From Palaemon carinicauda (taxonomy: Eukaryota; Arthropoda; Malacostraca; Decapoda; Palaemonidae): DNA of 64,000 nt. Shown one piece after another: positions 30,536 to 41,816 of the stretch. Where the stretch lies: assembly GCF_036898095.1 (NCBI RefSeq), contig NC_090745.1:81575516-81639515 (forward strand), given 5' to 3'. The first letter of the stretch is position 1. Each line of letters starts with the position of its first letter. The notes under the pieces were generated by a model, which searched no databases, was not told the DNA's origin, and was given only the letters and a program-made list of their open reading frames with translations. The translations under genes and the position numbers were made by a program.

Positions 30536-32410
30536 TGCGCAAACAGGTGGCAGCAACTCGGGGCCGATTCCTGGACGATTTCCGTAATCAGTCAGGGATA
30601 TCGCGTCCCGTTCACAACATCTCTACCTCCCCTGACAGCGGATCCAGTGTTGTTGAGCTCCCTTGCCATGGGATCGACAAGGGGGCAAGCCCTTCTGGCA
30701 GAAGTCGAGACCATGTTAAAGAAGGGCGCTCTCCAAGAGGTCGTCGACGGGTCCCCAGGCTTCTTCAGTCGACTCTTTCTTGTAAAGAAGGCGTCTGGAG
30801 GCTTGAGACCAGTCATCGACCTCTCAGCTCTGAACAGGTTTGTCAAGCAAACTCCGTTCAGCATGGAGACGCAGACATGGTCAGATTGCAGTGAGACCAC
30901 AAGACTTCATGTGTACACTGGACCTGAAGGACGCGTACTTCCAGATGCCAGTCCATCCATCTTCAAGGAAGTACTTAAGATTCAGCCTAGACAACAAGGT
31001 GTACCAGTTCAAGGTGCTGTGTTTCGGTCTCTCCACAGCCTAGACAACAAGGTGTACCAGTTCAAGGTGCTGTGTTTCGGTCTCTCCACAGCACCACAGG
31101 TTTTCACCAGAGTGTTCACCCTAATATCGTCGTGGGCACACAGGATCGGCATCCGTCTCCTCCGTTTTTTGGACGACTGGCAGATCCTAGCAGACTCGGA
31201 GTCATCCCTTCTTTGACACCGAGACAAACTTCTGGGACTTTGCCAAGATCTGGGGATCATGGTAAATCTCGAGAAGTCCTCTCTGCTTCCTACTCAAAGA
31301 CTGGTATATCTAGGCATGATCATAGACACCAATCTCCACAAAGTCTTCCCATCAGATGACAGGATAGCAAGGCTGAGGAGGGTCGCAAGTCCTTTCCTCA
31401 GACGAGAAGATCTTCCAGCCCAATCGTGGTTACGTCTCCTCGGTCACCTCTCATCCTTGGCTCGTCTAGTTCGCAACGGTCGCCTCAGGATGAGATCCCT
31501 CCTATGGGGACTCAAGTCTCGGTGGAATCAGGGTTACGATTCCCCGGACGTCATGATCCCTATGGGTCCTGCGGAACTGACGGACCTTCAGTGGTGGGTG
31601 ACAGACGAGAACCTACGAAGAGGAGTGGATCTTCTCGTCCTCCCCCCGGATTTGATGCTGTTTTCGGACGCCTCAAAGAAAGGGTGGGGGCCCCACGTCC
31701 TGCACCACAGGACCTCAGGCCTGTGGTCAGAATCAGAAAAGTGCCTCCATATAAATCTGCTAGAAATGAAGGCCGTATTCCTGGCCCTTCAACAGTTCCA
31801 ACATTACCTGGCGGGTCACTCTGTGGTGGTGATGAGCGACAACACCACGGTAGTGGCTTACATCAACAAGCAAGGAGGTACCTTTTCAAAGCAGCTATCC
31901 CATCTCGCAGTAGAGATACTGAGATGGACCGAAGCCCACTCGATTCCACTATCGGCTTGCTTCATTCCAGGCAAGAGGAATGTGCTCGCCGACAGTCTGA
32001 GCAGAGCGTCTCAGATTGTGAGTACCGAGTGGTCTTTGGATCATCTAGTAGCCAACAAAGTCCTGACTTTGTGGGGTTCCCTGACTGTGGATCTGTTTGC
32101 TACAGCGCTGAACTTCAAGCTTCCTCTGTACTGCTCCCCAGTCCCGGATCCCAAGGCGCTCTGGCAAGATGCCTTCCAACAACTGTGGGACAACATGGAC
32201 GTATACGCCTTTCCCCCATTCTTTCTGATGAGGAGGGTGCTCAACAAGACCAGGATATCGGTCAATCTTTCGATGACCCTTATAGCTCCGCTATGGCATC
32301 ACGCGGAATGGTTTCTGGACCTTTTGCAACTCCTAACGGAACTTCCGAGAGAACTCCCTCCACGACACGAGCTACTCAAACAACCACACGCCAACATCTT
32401 CCATAAAGCC
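30536..32410 (+). pseudogene. DIRS C reverse transcriptase / RNase H, broken
   Basis: RT starts like copy B (EVETMLKKGALQEV, DLSALNRFVKQ). Two one-base deletions near 30870-30890 push the frame off, so the first catalytic Asp block is lost. A 53-bp tandem duplication (about 30986-31091) restores the frame. The polymerase box reads FLDD (31166-31177). A TGA at 31214-31216 interrupts the frame. RNase H motifs FSDASKKGWG, LLEMKAVFLAL and MSDNTT follow to about 32400. It is inactive. Confidence 0.88.
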
Positions 32411-33454
32411 GTAGCTTCGCTACGACTTCATGCCGGGAGAGGATTTTCGCAACAAGTTGCGGTCAGGATGTCTGGACACCTGTGAAGGTCATCCGCATCT
32501 GTCTACCAGGCAAAGTGGGGAGTCTTCTGTGGTTGGTGTCGTGGAAGGGGTATCTCTCCACTTGATGCCACTATTCCAGCAATAGCGGGGTTCTTCGTGT
32601 ATTTGCGGGAAGAAATGCGCCTTTCAGTCTCGGCGGTGAAAGGCTATTGCTCAGCCTTAAGTCTAGCCTTCAGGCTGAAAGGAATGGACATTTCTTCCTC
32701 GCTGGAACTTTCCCTACTCATACGAAGTTATGAACTTACCTGCCCTCAGTCGGAAGTGAGACCTCCTCCATGGAACGTGGTTCGAGTTCTCAGGTCTCTT
32801 AAGAGTCCTCCCTACGAACCATTACACCAGGCTTCAGATCGCCACCTAACTTGGAAGACGGTGTTCCTACTAGCTTTGGCCTCGGCCAAGCGAGTCAATG
32901 AACTTCATGGTCTCTCTTATGACATCGTCCTTTCAAGGGAATGAGGGGAGGTAACCTTCAGATTCGTCCCTGAGTTTATTGCTAAGACTCAGAATCCGGG
33001 AGTGCCGGACCCTCGGTTCGACTCCTTCCAGATTTCGAGTCTTCGTTCTGTTTCAGATGACCCAGACCATCTCCTACTGTGTCCAGTAAGGAGTCTGAGG
33101 CTATATCTCAAAAGAACGGTTGCAGTTCGTTCCCAGGTGCAGGCATTGTTTGTGAGCACTGGGAGGACTAAGAGGAGGGTTACCAAGAATACCATCTCGG
33201 CATGGATTCGTAGGGTGATCCATCTGTCCCTGAATCCAGACCCTCCTCCGTCACGTCGCCCTATAGCACATGACGTCAGGGGCGTAGCTACGTCCCTGGC
33301 CTTCAAGAAAAACTTTTCAGTGACGCAGGTGCTAGAAGCTGGGGTGTGGATGCGTCAGACGACCTTCACAGCCCACTACCTGCAAGACGTGACTCACAGG
33401 AGGCTCGATACTTTCTCTATCGGCCCTGTGGTGGCTGCACAACAGCCGGTTTAA
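32411..33454 (+). pseudogene. DIRS C tyrosine recombinase, broken
   Basis: Contains EEMRLSVSAVKGY, SAKRVNELHG (Arg), AHDVRG (His, Arg) and TAHYLQDV (Tyr). A stop near 32483 and a TGA at 32942-32944 (a Trp in copies B and D) disrupt it, and about 27 bases are missing near 32440. All catalytic residues remain. Confidence 0.88.
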
Positions 33455-34300
33455 ACCTCAGGCTCCTTAATGGACAAGTAGCAGAAGGTTGAGGGCATTG
33501 TTACCCGGTCTTAGTCTGCATGAATGAAAAGGTATGTTTGGCCCTTATTCTTTTCTTCATCCTCCCCTCTCTTGGGAAAAGCAGCATCCTGGGTTCTCTG
33601 CACAGCTGACCTCGAACCACTGCTGGTAAACTATGTTTCCTTGTGTTCCTAGTATTAAGCTAAGACTGTCACGTCTCCATACCCTGACGAGGTGGTATTG
33701 AGAGAGTCCTAGCCTAAAGTTTCCGTCTAAAGAACTACAGGTCAACTTCCTAGGACGAGTCACACTTCATACCTTCACACACAGCTTACGTAGGCCGCAG
33801 CCCTTGCGTAGCAAGGTTCTAGCGAGGTGCAGAGACTCCTTATTGTTGAGTGCTGACACACTCAGATACTGAGTCCCCGGGCAAAGCCAAAAGCCAGTAC
33901 TGGCTGGGACTTTCCACCCTTCCTAACGGGTGAGTCACCCATGGTAAATAGTGTGGTTTGTATGTCAGTTATGGAAAAATGACAAATTCGTAGGTAATTT
34001 GTATTTTCCCTAACTATACAAACCTTAGCCATTTAATCAAACTTGCCCGCCAGCCCTATCCCCCTTGAAGTCCTACCTCTAAGCAAAGTGAGCTCAAGCA
34101 CAGGTGTGTGTGAAGGGGGGGGGGGGGGGGGGGGAGTAGCAAGCTACCCTCCCTACCCCCCGCTAACTAGCGGTGGGGTAGTAAACCCTCGCTAAAATTC
34201 TAATGGCTCGTCATTTCAGCTACGCCGAAAGTAATAACCCATATTAAATAGCTAAGGTTTGTATAGTTAGGAAAAATACAAATTTCCAACGAATTTGTCG

Positions 34301-34500
34301 TTTTACAGATTTGGTTTTCCTTGGGGGTTACGGGTCCGCCCTCCAAGGAACCTTTGCTACAGTTCATCCGCATGGGTGCTTCATTTAAGCAATCATCTTT
34401 GCTGTCAGAGATAGATCATCTGACCCTTGTCGACGTTATTGAGTCAGAGGTGTCTCATGTGGTACCATCCAACTCCTCTGCCCCCTCCAGACTTTCCAGC
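34301..34500 (+). pseudogene. DIRS remnant G, ORF1 fragment
   Basis: Reads SLGVTGPPSKEPLLQF, then LSEIDHLTLVDVIE, matching the SLGLKGSPSREALFDL ... LSIVDVVV block of ORF1 in copies A, B and D. It is preceded by the right end of copy C and followed by a LINE tail scrap (34567-34605). It is part of an element that continues at 36386-41010 after the Tigger insertion. Confidence 0.7.
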
Positions 34501-34566
34501 TGTTGCTGCCGACTTAGTTTCCCCTGTTCCTATTTTAAACTCTTAAGTGAAATTCCATTAATGTTG

Positions 34567-34605
34567 CTGCATCTTGCTTTTCCAACTAGGGTTGTAGCTT
34601 AGCAA
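34567..34605 (+). repeat. LINE 3' tail fragment
   Basis: About 40 bp including CTTTTCCAACTAGGGTTG, nearly the same as the tail at 7991-8020, but without the (TAA)n run. Confidence 0.75.
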
Positions 34606-34608
34606 ATA

Positions 34609-36392
34609 CATTAGACCCCCGGCATACGGCGTCCTCAGCTTACGTTTTTTTCACGTTACGGTTTGGAATACGATTTTTTTTCGTCCCATCGTTACATTTT
34701 CCCCACCTTACGGCATCGAATTCCGAAACTCAAATTTGGCGGTTTCTACGCGTACGACTGTGCAAGTCAGTAGCCTACCACCACGCTCATACGTCACTGC
34801 ATACGTCACTAAGAAGCTGGTCTGCTATTGGTCGGCGTCACGGCGTCACTAAGATGCCGATACGCTATTGGCCGAAAATCCTCCCACAATGCTTGAGAGA
34901 GATGCTGCCTCTCTCTCTCTTTGTCATACGCGCGCTCAGTTCAGAATCTCGTGTGCGTTTCGTAAAGACTTGATCTCGTGTGAGTGCTTGCGATATTGTT
35001 ATTTTTTGTGCATTTTAGTGCTTAATTATAACTTTAATTCGTTAGCCATGGGTCCCAAGATTGCTAGTGATGTTAAAGGCAGAAGTAAGAAGATGATAAT
35101 TATGGAAACGAAGCTGGAGATCATAAAGAAATATGAAGAAGGCATGCGCATCGATACCCTCACTAATACCGCTAATATGTACGGCCGTAACCAATCTACG
35201 ATTGGTACAATTATTAAGAATAAGGAAGCCATTAAAGCAAGTAAGTCTTCTAAAGGCATGACTGTCCTTGCCAGTGGAAGGACCTCAATCAACGATGAGA
35301 TGGAGAGACTCCTTCTTCTGTGGATTAAAGAGAAGGAAATCGCTGGTGATACACTCACGCAATCGGTAATTTCGCACAAGGCGAGCGCCATCTTTGCTGA
35401 TCTTGTGGAAGCCCAGAGAGACGGCGAAGGCGAAGGAACGTCGCAGCAAGCCCCCCAAGACTTTAAGGCTTCTCATGGGTGGTTTGATCGGTTTAGGAAG
35501 AGGACTGGTATTCACTCAGTCATCAGGCATGTAGAGGCGGCCAGTTCTGACAAGAAAGCAGCAGAAGAATTCCTCAAGAAGTTTGAGAACGTAATTTCCA
35601 GAGAAGGCTACATTCCTCAGCAAGTTCTTAACTGTGATGAAACTGGCCTTTTCTGGAAGAAAATGCCCTGCCGTACATATATCACAGCTGAAGAAAGGAA
35701 ACTTCCTGGCCATAAACCAATGAAGGACAGACTAACGCTCACATTTTGTGCAAATGCCAGTGGGGACTTAGAAATTAAGCCCCTACTGGTATACCACTCA
35801 GAAAATCCTCGTGCCTTCAAGGCACATAATATCACGAAGGAGAGGCTCTCGGTATTTTGAAAGTCTAATGCTAAGGCCTGGGTCATGAGGACCATATTTA
35901 TTGAGTGGATAAACGTCTGCTTCAGTCCTGCTGTCAAGAACTATTTAGAAGAGAACGATCTTACTCTGAAATGTCTCCTGGTGCTGGACAATGCCCCTGC
36001 TCACCCTCCTGGCCTCGAGGACATCATTCATCCTGACTTCTCCTTCATTAAGGTTCTCTATCTGCCACCAAACACCACCCCTCTCCTCCAGCATATAGAC
36101 CAGCAAGTGATTGCCAACTTCAGGAAGCTTTACACGAAGCATCTGTTCAGAAAATTCTTCGAAGTGACTGAAAGCACTCAACCCACCCTCCGTGAATTTT
36201 GGAGGGGGCATTTTGACATCGTTCAATGCCTGAAGATGATTGACACAGCTTGGAATGAGGTTTCACGTTGCACCTTGAACTCCTCATGGAAGAAACTGTG
36301 GCCAGCTGTTGTAGCAGAACGAGACTTTGAAGGTTTCGATCCCTCAACCGAAGACGAGGCCGTTGATGATCCTGCCCCTGAGGGTGATGTCA
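34609..36392 (+). mobile_element. Second Tigger/jerky-like transposon, 3' truncated
   Basis: The left end CATTAGACCCCCGGCATACG follows TA (34607-34608), as for Tigger elements, which insert at TA. A promoter-like 5' region precedes the transposase at 35049. The right end is missing: the transposase frame runs straight into the DIRS ORF1 repeats near 36392, so the 3' part was lost by deletion or recombination. Confidence 0.8.
35049..36392 (+). pseudogene. Tigger-like DDE transposase, one Trp-to-stop change, truncated C-terminus
   Basis: Starts MGPKIASDVKGRSKK, with a helix-turn-helix (TKLEIIKKYEEGMRIDTL), a Tc5-type domain (HGWFDRFRKRTGIHS), and a full catalytic triad: Asp in NCDETGLFWKK, Asp in LLVLDNAPAH, Asp in LLQHIDQQVIANF. 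The single stop, TGA at 35858-35860, stands where Trp is expected (before KSNAKAW), and the frame continues unshifted to 36392. After EDEAVDDPAPEGDV the sequence changes to DIRS repeats. It is otherwise remarkably intact and belongs to a different subfamily from the copy at 14081. Confidence 0.88.
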
Positions 36393-39070
36393 GCGCCCTC
36401 CAGCGCACCAGCGTTCTCTAGCATGCCAGCACTCGCCAGCTCGTCCACACTCTCTAGCGTATCAGTGTTTGCCAGCTCGCCCTCCCTTTTGCATTAGGTG
36501 TGCGTCTTCACCATCGGTGAAAAGGCGCCTCTTTGGCTCTTCAGCTTCATCAACGCATCCTTCTTCCGCAGAAGATTCTCCTCGTCCGTCCTTATGACGA
36601 TACCGTCGCTAGTCTTTGAACTTCGGCCTTGGACTCTCCTGTGGATCGCGCGCTATCCTCTATGATGGATGTTTGTCCTCCTAAATGGCACATCTGTGAT
36701 CCAGGTCTTCTTATGCGCCGATCTGCTTCTCGCCGTCCTCCTGGCTTGCCTTCTCCGTTCCTGACTCCTCCAGTTCTGTACCTGCCTGCTTGCCGTGTGA
36801 CCACGCGTCACTCACCTGCGCGGCCTCCTGCTCGTGCTCGTTCGTCGTCAAAGTGTCTTTTGTCAGTGCCCCAGGTCCCTGCGCAACGCTCTCCGGCCCG
36901 TCAGCGCATTTGCGCGCCATCTAAACATCTTCAAGATCGTGCTCCAGCTGTGCGCCAGCGCTCACCAGCGCACCAATGCTCACCAACACGGTAGCGCTCA
37001 CCAGCATGTCAGCGCTCGCCAGCACTTCAGCGCCCTCCAGCGCACCAGCGTTCTCTAGCATGCCAGCGCTCACCAGCTCGTCCACACTCTCCAGCGCATC
37101 AGTGTTTGCCAGCTTGCCCTCCCTTTTGCATTAGATATGCGTCTTCACCATCGGTGAAAAGGCGCCTCTTTGGCTCTTCAGCTTCATCAACGCATCCTTC
37201 CTTCGCAGACGAGCCTCCTTGTCCGTCCTTTTGATGATACCGTCGCTAGTCCTTGAACTTCGGCCTTGGACTCTCCTGTGGATCGCGTGCTATCCCCTAC
37301 GATGGATGTTTGTCCTCCTAAACGGCACATCCGTGATCCAGGTGTTCTTACGCACCGATCTGCTTCTCGCCGTCCTCCTGCCTTGCTGTCTCCGTTCTTG
37401 ACTCCTCCAGTTCTGTGCCTGCCTGCTTGCCGTGTGACCACGCATCACTCACCTGCGCGTCATCCTGTTCGCGCTCGTTCGTCGTCAAAGTGTCTTCAGC
37501 CAGTGCCCCAGGTCCCTGCGCAATGCTCTCCTGCCCGTCAGCGCATTTGCGCGCCATCTAAACATCTTCCAGATCGTGCTCCAGCTGTGCGCCAGCGCAC
37601 CAATGCTCACCAACACGCTAGCGCTCACTAGCATGTCCGCGCTCGCCAGCACCCCATCGCTCTCCAGCACATCAGCGCCCTCCAGCGCACCAGCGTTCTC
37701 TAGCATGCCAGCGCTCGCCAGCTCGTCCCCACTCTCCAACGCATCAGTGTTTGCCAGCTCGCCCTCCCTTTTGCATTAGATATGCGTCTTCACCATCAGT
37801 GAAAAGGCGCCTCTTTGGCTCTTCAGCTTCATCAACGCATTCTTCTTCCGCAGAAAATTCTCCTCGTCCGTCCTTATGACGATACCGTCGCTAGTCATTG
37901 AACTTCGGCCTTGGACTCTCCTGTGGATCGCACGCTATCCCCTATGATGGATGTTTGTCCTCCTAAATAGCACATCCGTGATCCAGGTCTTCTTATGCGC
38001 CGATCTGCTTCTCGCCGTCCTCCTGCCTTGTCGTCTCCGTTCCTGACTCCTCCAGTTCTGTGCCTGCCTGCTTGCCGTGTGACCACGCGTCACTCACCTG
38101 CGCGTCATCCTGCTCGTGCTCGTTCGTCGTCAAAGTGTCTTTTGTCAGTGCCCCAGGTCCCTGCGCAACGCTCTCCTGCCCGTCAGCGCATTTGCGCACC
38201 ATCTAAACATCTTCCAGATCGTGGTCCAGCTGTGCGCCAGCGCTCACCAGTGCACCAATGCTCACCAACACGCTAGCGCTCACCAGCATGTCAGCGCCCC
38301 ATCGCTCTCCAACACGTCAGCGCCCTCCAGCGCACCAGCGTTCTCTAGCATGCCAGCGCTCGCCAGCTCGTCCACACTCTCCAGCGCATCAGTGTTTGCC
38401 AGCTCGCCCTCCCTTTTGCATTAGATATGCGTCTTCACCATTGGTGAAAAGGCGCCTCTTTGGCTCTTCAGCTTCATCAATGCATCCTTCCTTCGCAGAC
38501 GAGCCTCCTCGTCCGTCCTTATGATGATACCGTCGCTAGTCCTTGAACTTCGGCCTTGGGCTCTCCTGTGGATCGCGTGCTATCCCTTACGATGGATGTT
38601 TGTCCTCCTAAACGGCACATCCGTGATCCAGGTGTTCTTATGCACCGATCTGCTTCTCGCCGTCCTCCTGCCTTGCTGTCTCCGTTCCTGATTCCTCCAG
38701 TTCTGTGCCTGCCTGCTTGCCGTGTGACCATGCATCACTCACCTGCGCGTCATCCTGCTCGCGCTCGTTCGTCGTCAAAGTGTCTTTTGTCAGTGCCCCA
38801 GGTCCCTGCGCAACGCTCTCCTGCCCGTCAGCGCATTTGCGCGCCATCTAAACATCTTCCAGATCGTGCTCCAGCTGTGCGCCAGCGCTCACCAGCGCAC
38901 CAATGCTCACCATCACGCTAGCGCTCTCCAGCATGTCAGCGCTCGCCAGCACCCCATCGCTCTCCAGCACGTCAGCGCCCTCCAGCGTTCTCCAGCATGC
39001 CAGCATTCGCTAGCTCGTCCACACTCTCCAGCGCATCAGTATTTGCCAGCTCACCAGCACTCGCCAGCAC
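36386..39070. repeat. Tandem array of about 640-bp units from DIRS ORF1
   Basis: A landmark TCAGCTTCATCAACGCATCC recurs at 36541, 37178, 37823 and 38468 (spacing 637, 645, 645). Each unit contains SPVDR-, MDVCPPK- and RSPARQ-type coding and a short CAGCGCTCACCAGC subrepeat. 645 is a multiple of three, so the array could extend one frame; 637 is not. It is an expansion of the hypervariable ORF1 tract of remnant G. Small proteins predicted on both strands are by-products. Confidence 0.92.
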
Positions 39071-39420
39071 GCCAAGGCTCACCAGTGCCCTCCAACACGA
39101 CAGCACTCACCAGCACGTCAGCACTCTCTTGCATGCCATCGCTCTACGGCTCGCCAGCGCTCTCCAGCTCTCCAGTGCGTTACAGCTCTCCTGCACGCAA
39201 GCGCTCTCAGGAACGTCAGTGTTCTGCAGCGCTCTCTTGTGCGTCAGCACTCACCAGCTCGCCAGCACTCTCCATCGCGCAAGCAGGCTTCTCCTCTGCT
39301 AGCGCAGACCAGACGTCATCAACAGGCAGTACCAGACTTCAACTTCAAGGAAGTCGCACCATCAAGAGGACAAGAAGGAACGGAAAGGTAAGTGTTTGCT
39401 CTTCAGAGGGTCGCATTTAA
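39070..39420. repeat. Degenerate CAGC-type repeats, array edge
   Basis: Continues the short subrepeats (CTCACCAGCACGTCAGCACT type) without the 640-bp period and fades near 39330. Confidence 0.75.
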
Positions 39421-41010
39421 CAGTTTTCCATCACCCCATTCCCCTCCCTGCAAATGCATTACAGCGCAACCACTGAGGAAAGAGGGGAAGGGCACCTCAG
39501 GGGAGCAATAAATAAATCTCTAACAAATGGAGCAAAATCATCAGAATATCGTCCAGGTTAAGTTTTGGGACTAAACTGAAAGCAATGAGAACCTCAATTA
39601 ACGTCTTTCAAAATGAGTTGACTCCCCTCCCCTCCTGAGGGGTGCGGAGGCGGTGGATACAATTGACAGTCTTGGCACCCAACTCAGGTCCTGCCCCAGT
39701 GAGGGCAGAAAACCTGGAGATCAAATCAGTATTCCTGAAAGTACTGATAATCATCAAACAGATCAATGTATTGCGAAAGGCACCAGAGCACATATAAGAG
39801 GAGGAAAACCCTCTATTGATCGTCTTTTTGACGTCCCACAAGGTTTGGTCCCTTCACTTAAACAACAGGTTTGAGACCTTCTCCATCTCCTCACTCAGGG
39901 AAGCAACCAACAATCTAGATGATTTACTTCTTTGCAATGTGAGGTCACCAAGATGCTACCGGAAGCAGATTCAACTCTTCAAACCTCAGCTCTAAAACCT
40001 GTTCATCTTCATGGGTGTGTAAAAAGATCCTTAGTAACAAGATCTCCTTCTGGCTTTGTGTGGCAATAAGGAAGGTGCAAACCCAAGCAGACGGGGAACT
40101 GGAAAAGCCTGTTCATGCATGTGAAGTTGGAGTGAGAGAAACACTAGCCTTTAGGAAGAACCTGTCAGTTGGGCAAATCTCAGGCAGGAGTCTGAGAAAG
40201 CCAGACAACCTTTACTGAGGGAATGTACCCACAATTCCTCTGATACGTTTTTCTTAGGACCTGCAGTAGCGCTGAGCAAGTTGTGTAGTGTACAGATGAG
40301 AATAAGAATGTCTGGCCTTTATTCCTCTTTTCTTTTGCCTTGCATGGGGTGCAGCGGTCAAACCATTATGTTGATTGATGCCAGTTAGCTACCATACCAA
40401 TTGACTATTCTATTTTTAAGTTAGAATAAGTTTTTCCCCCATTCATCCGATATGGGGAAGGATGGATATAATGTATGTCCATATCTTTATTTTAGCTTTA
40501 CATCAAAACCATCGTATCACTTTGGGATATAGATATCGTCATGGCTGTCTGTCTTATGACAGGAACTTGGCCTATCACCTAGAATTCAGGTCATAGGAGG
40601 TGAATTGGTATCCTGCTCCTCCCAAGGTCCGAGTGTTTAACATCCTGGGAATTTAAACCAGTCAGTTTAGTTATAGTGATTTCCTCCCACCAATGGATAA
40701 GTCTCCTATTAAAGGACGAAGGCTTGTATCCTTGTAGGAACAAATTGCAAATTATTTTAAGTAATTTGTATTTTTCCTAACTATATAAACTTGAGTCTTT
40801 TAAGTGACACTTCCTGTCTCACCCACCCCAAAAATTGTAAGTGAAGGTCAAAGTGGCTTACCAGTGTGCTACGTGGGGTGCGTTTTCCCTGTCACCTGGC
40901 AGTAACCAACACCTCGTTATAATTTTTAACAACCAAGATCCCAGCTTTTCTTAAATTGTACCCCTATTAAGGGACTCAAGTTTGTAAAGCTAGGAAAAAT
41001 GAAAATTATT
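39421..41010 (+). pseudogene. DIRS remnant G, decayed 3' part and right terminus
   Basis: At 40111-40217 the frame reads HACEVGVRETLAFRKNLSV, a decayed match of the recombinase segment AHDVRGIATSLAFKKNFSV. The catalytic Arg of the HxxR pair is not kept. A 3' region with the GGCCTTTATTCCTCTTTT motif follows. At 40755-41010 comes a diverged internal/right terminal repeat (TAATTTGTATTTTTCCTAAC ... AGCTAGGAAAAATGAAAA). RT is not recognisable. It is older and more diverged than copies B-D. Confidence 0.6.
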
Positions 41011-41208
41011 TTAAAATATATTTTGATGTTTCCAAATCCAGAATAGTCCTGATGGAAGTAAGAATTTTACCCACTGCTAAGTTAAATTTATTATGAAATC
41101 TGGACTGACATTATCCATGTTTGAAATTTTTGTGCTTAGTCCAATTTTCAAAAATGACAAAAATATTTTTAAAACACCAGTATCAAGTGAAGTTACCTAT
41201 TTTCCCAG

Positions 41209-41337
41209 ATTGTTGTAACACGGTACATAGTCACAACTTACAGCAGTTGATAGATCTTGTTGCAAATCGGCCGGCAGGTGTTCCACTGGTCACCGTCAGT
41301 AATCATTACTCATGCCTAGATGATCCTGGATTGTGGG
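41209..41337 (+). CDS. TAZ: Tafazzin exon 2, acyltransferase HX4D motif
   Basis: This 129-bp exon is bounded by a TTTCCCAG acceptor and a GTGAGT donor, phase 1 at both ends. With the last base of exon 1 it encodes N followed by CCNTVHSHNLQQLIDLV, then VPLVTVSNHYSCLDDPGLWG. NHYSCLDD is the HX4D catalytic motif of tafazzin (family consensus NHQSCMDDP.LWG). His attacks the acyl donor during cardiolipin remodelling. The join with exon 1 at 10882 gives the conserved MN..TVH run. No later exon (the RHIWNLK-like or FPEGKVN block) is visible in the window. Confidence 0.88.
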
Positions 41338-41816
41338 GTGAGTATAAAAATCAAATTGAAATTAGATAACTAATAATGCAATTTCCTGATAACATAAAAC
41401 AAGGATTTTGTTCACATAGTGTCCTTTGTCTACAGAGTTGGTGGGGTAGTGCCACATTCTTCCAATATTTTGTTCTACTAATTTAGGAATACTGTACTGC
41501 TATATTGTGCGCATGCCACCAGTTTTAAAGAATCTATTCCTGTTCCTACATGAATAGAAACCTCCGTCCTTTACATAGGATATGACTTCATATGTGCATT
41601 AGAATGGCCTTCAAAATGGTAGGCGAGTTAGGAGTTCCACCCACCTGTTTGACTCGTCAAGCTGCTGCTGTTTCAACTGTTATTACAAATGGTGTACTGT
41701 GCATTGTGCTCTTTGGTTTTTTATAATTGTTGTATGTTCTTTTGGGAGACTTTGATATTATGAAAACTGAGTTAGCTGAGATGTGTAGTGTCCTGTTGTA
41801 CAGGTAAGATACACAG
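41338..41816. other. Tafazzin intron 2, unique-looking part
   Basis: No repeat end or open frame is seen. The intron donor is at 41338. Confidence 0.6.

Larger units (their letters stand above)
28830..34300 (+). mobile_element. DIRS-like retrotransposon copy C, 5' truncated
   Basis: Begins inside the gag-like domain of ORF1, just after a poly-C run, and continues through RT/RNase H, recombinase, internal complementary region (about 33950-34030) and right terminal repeat (about 34085-34300). The right repeat has an unusually long G run of more than 20 bases near 34108-34133. Many stops and indels make it inactive. Its right end lies directly against the ORF1 of another DIRS copy (G), which suggests insertion into G. 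Confidence 0.88.

Noticed and set aside
36386..39070. Several 60-120-residue proteins on both strands in the tandem array
   Set aside because: They recur with the 640-bp unit and have RSPARQ-type low complexity. They are fragments of the DIRS ORF1 tract or its antisense.
39653..39874. 73-codon frame in remnant G
   Set aside because: No match to RT, gag or recombinase blocks of the other copies could be made, so it is left unassigned.
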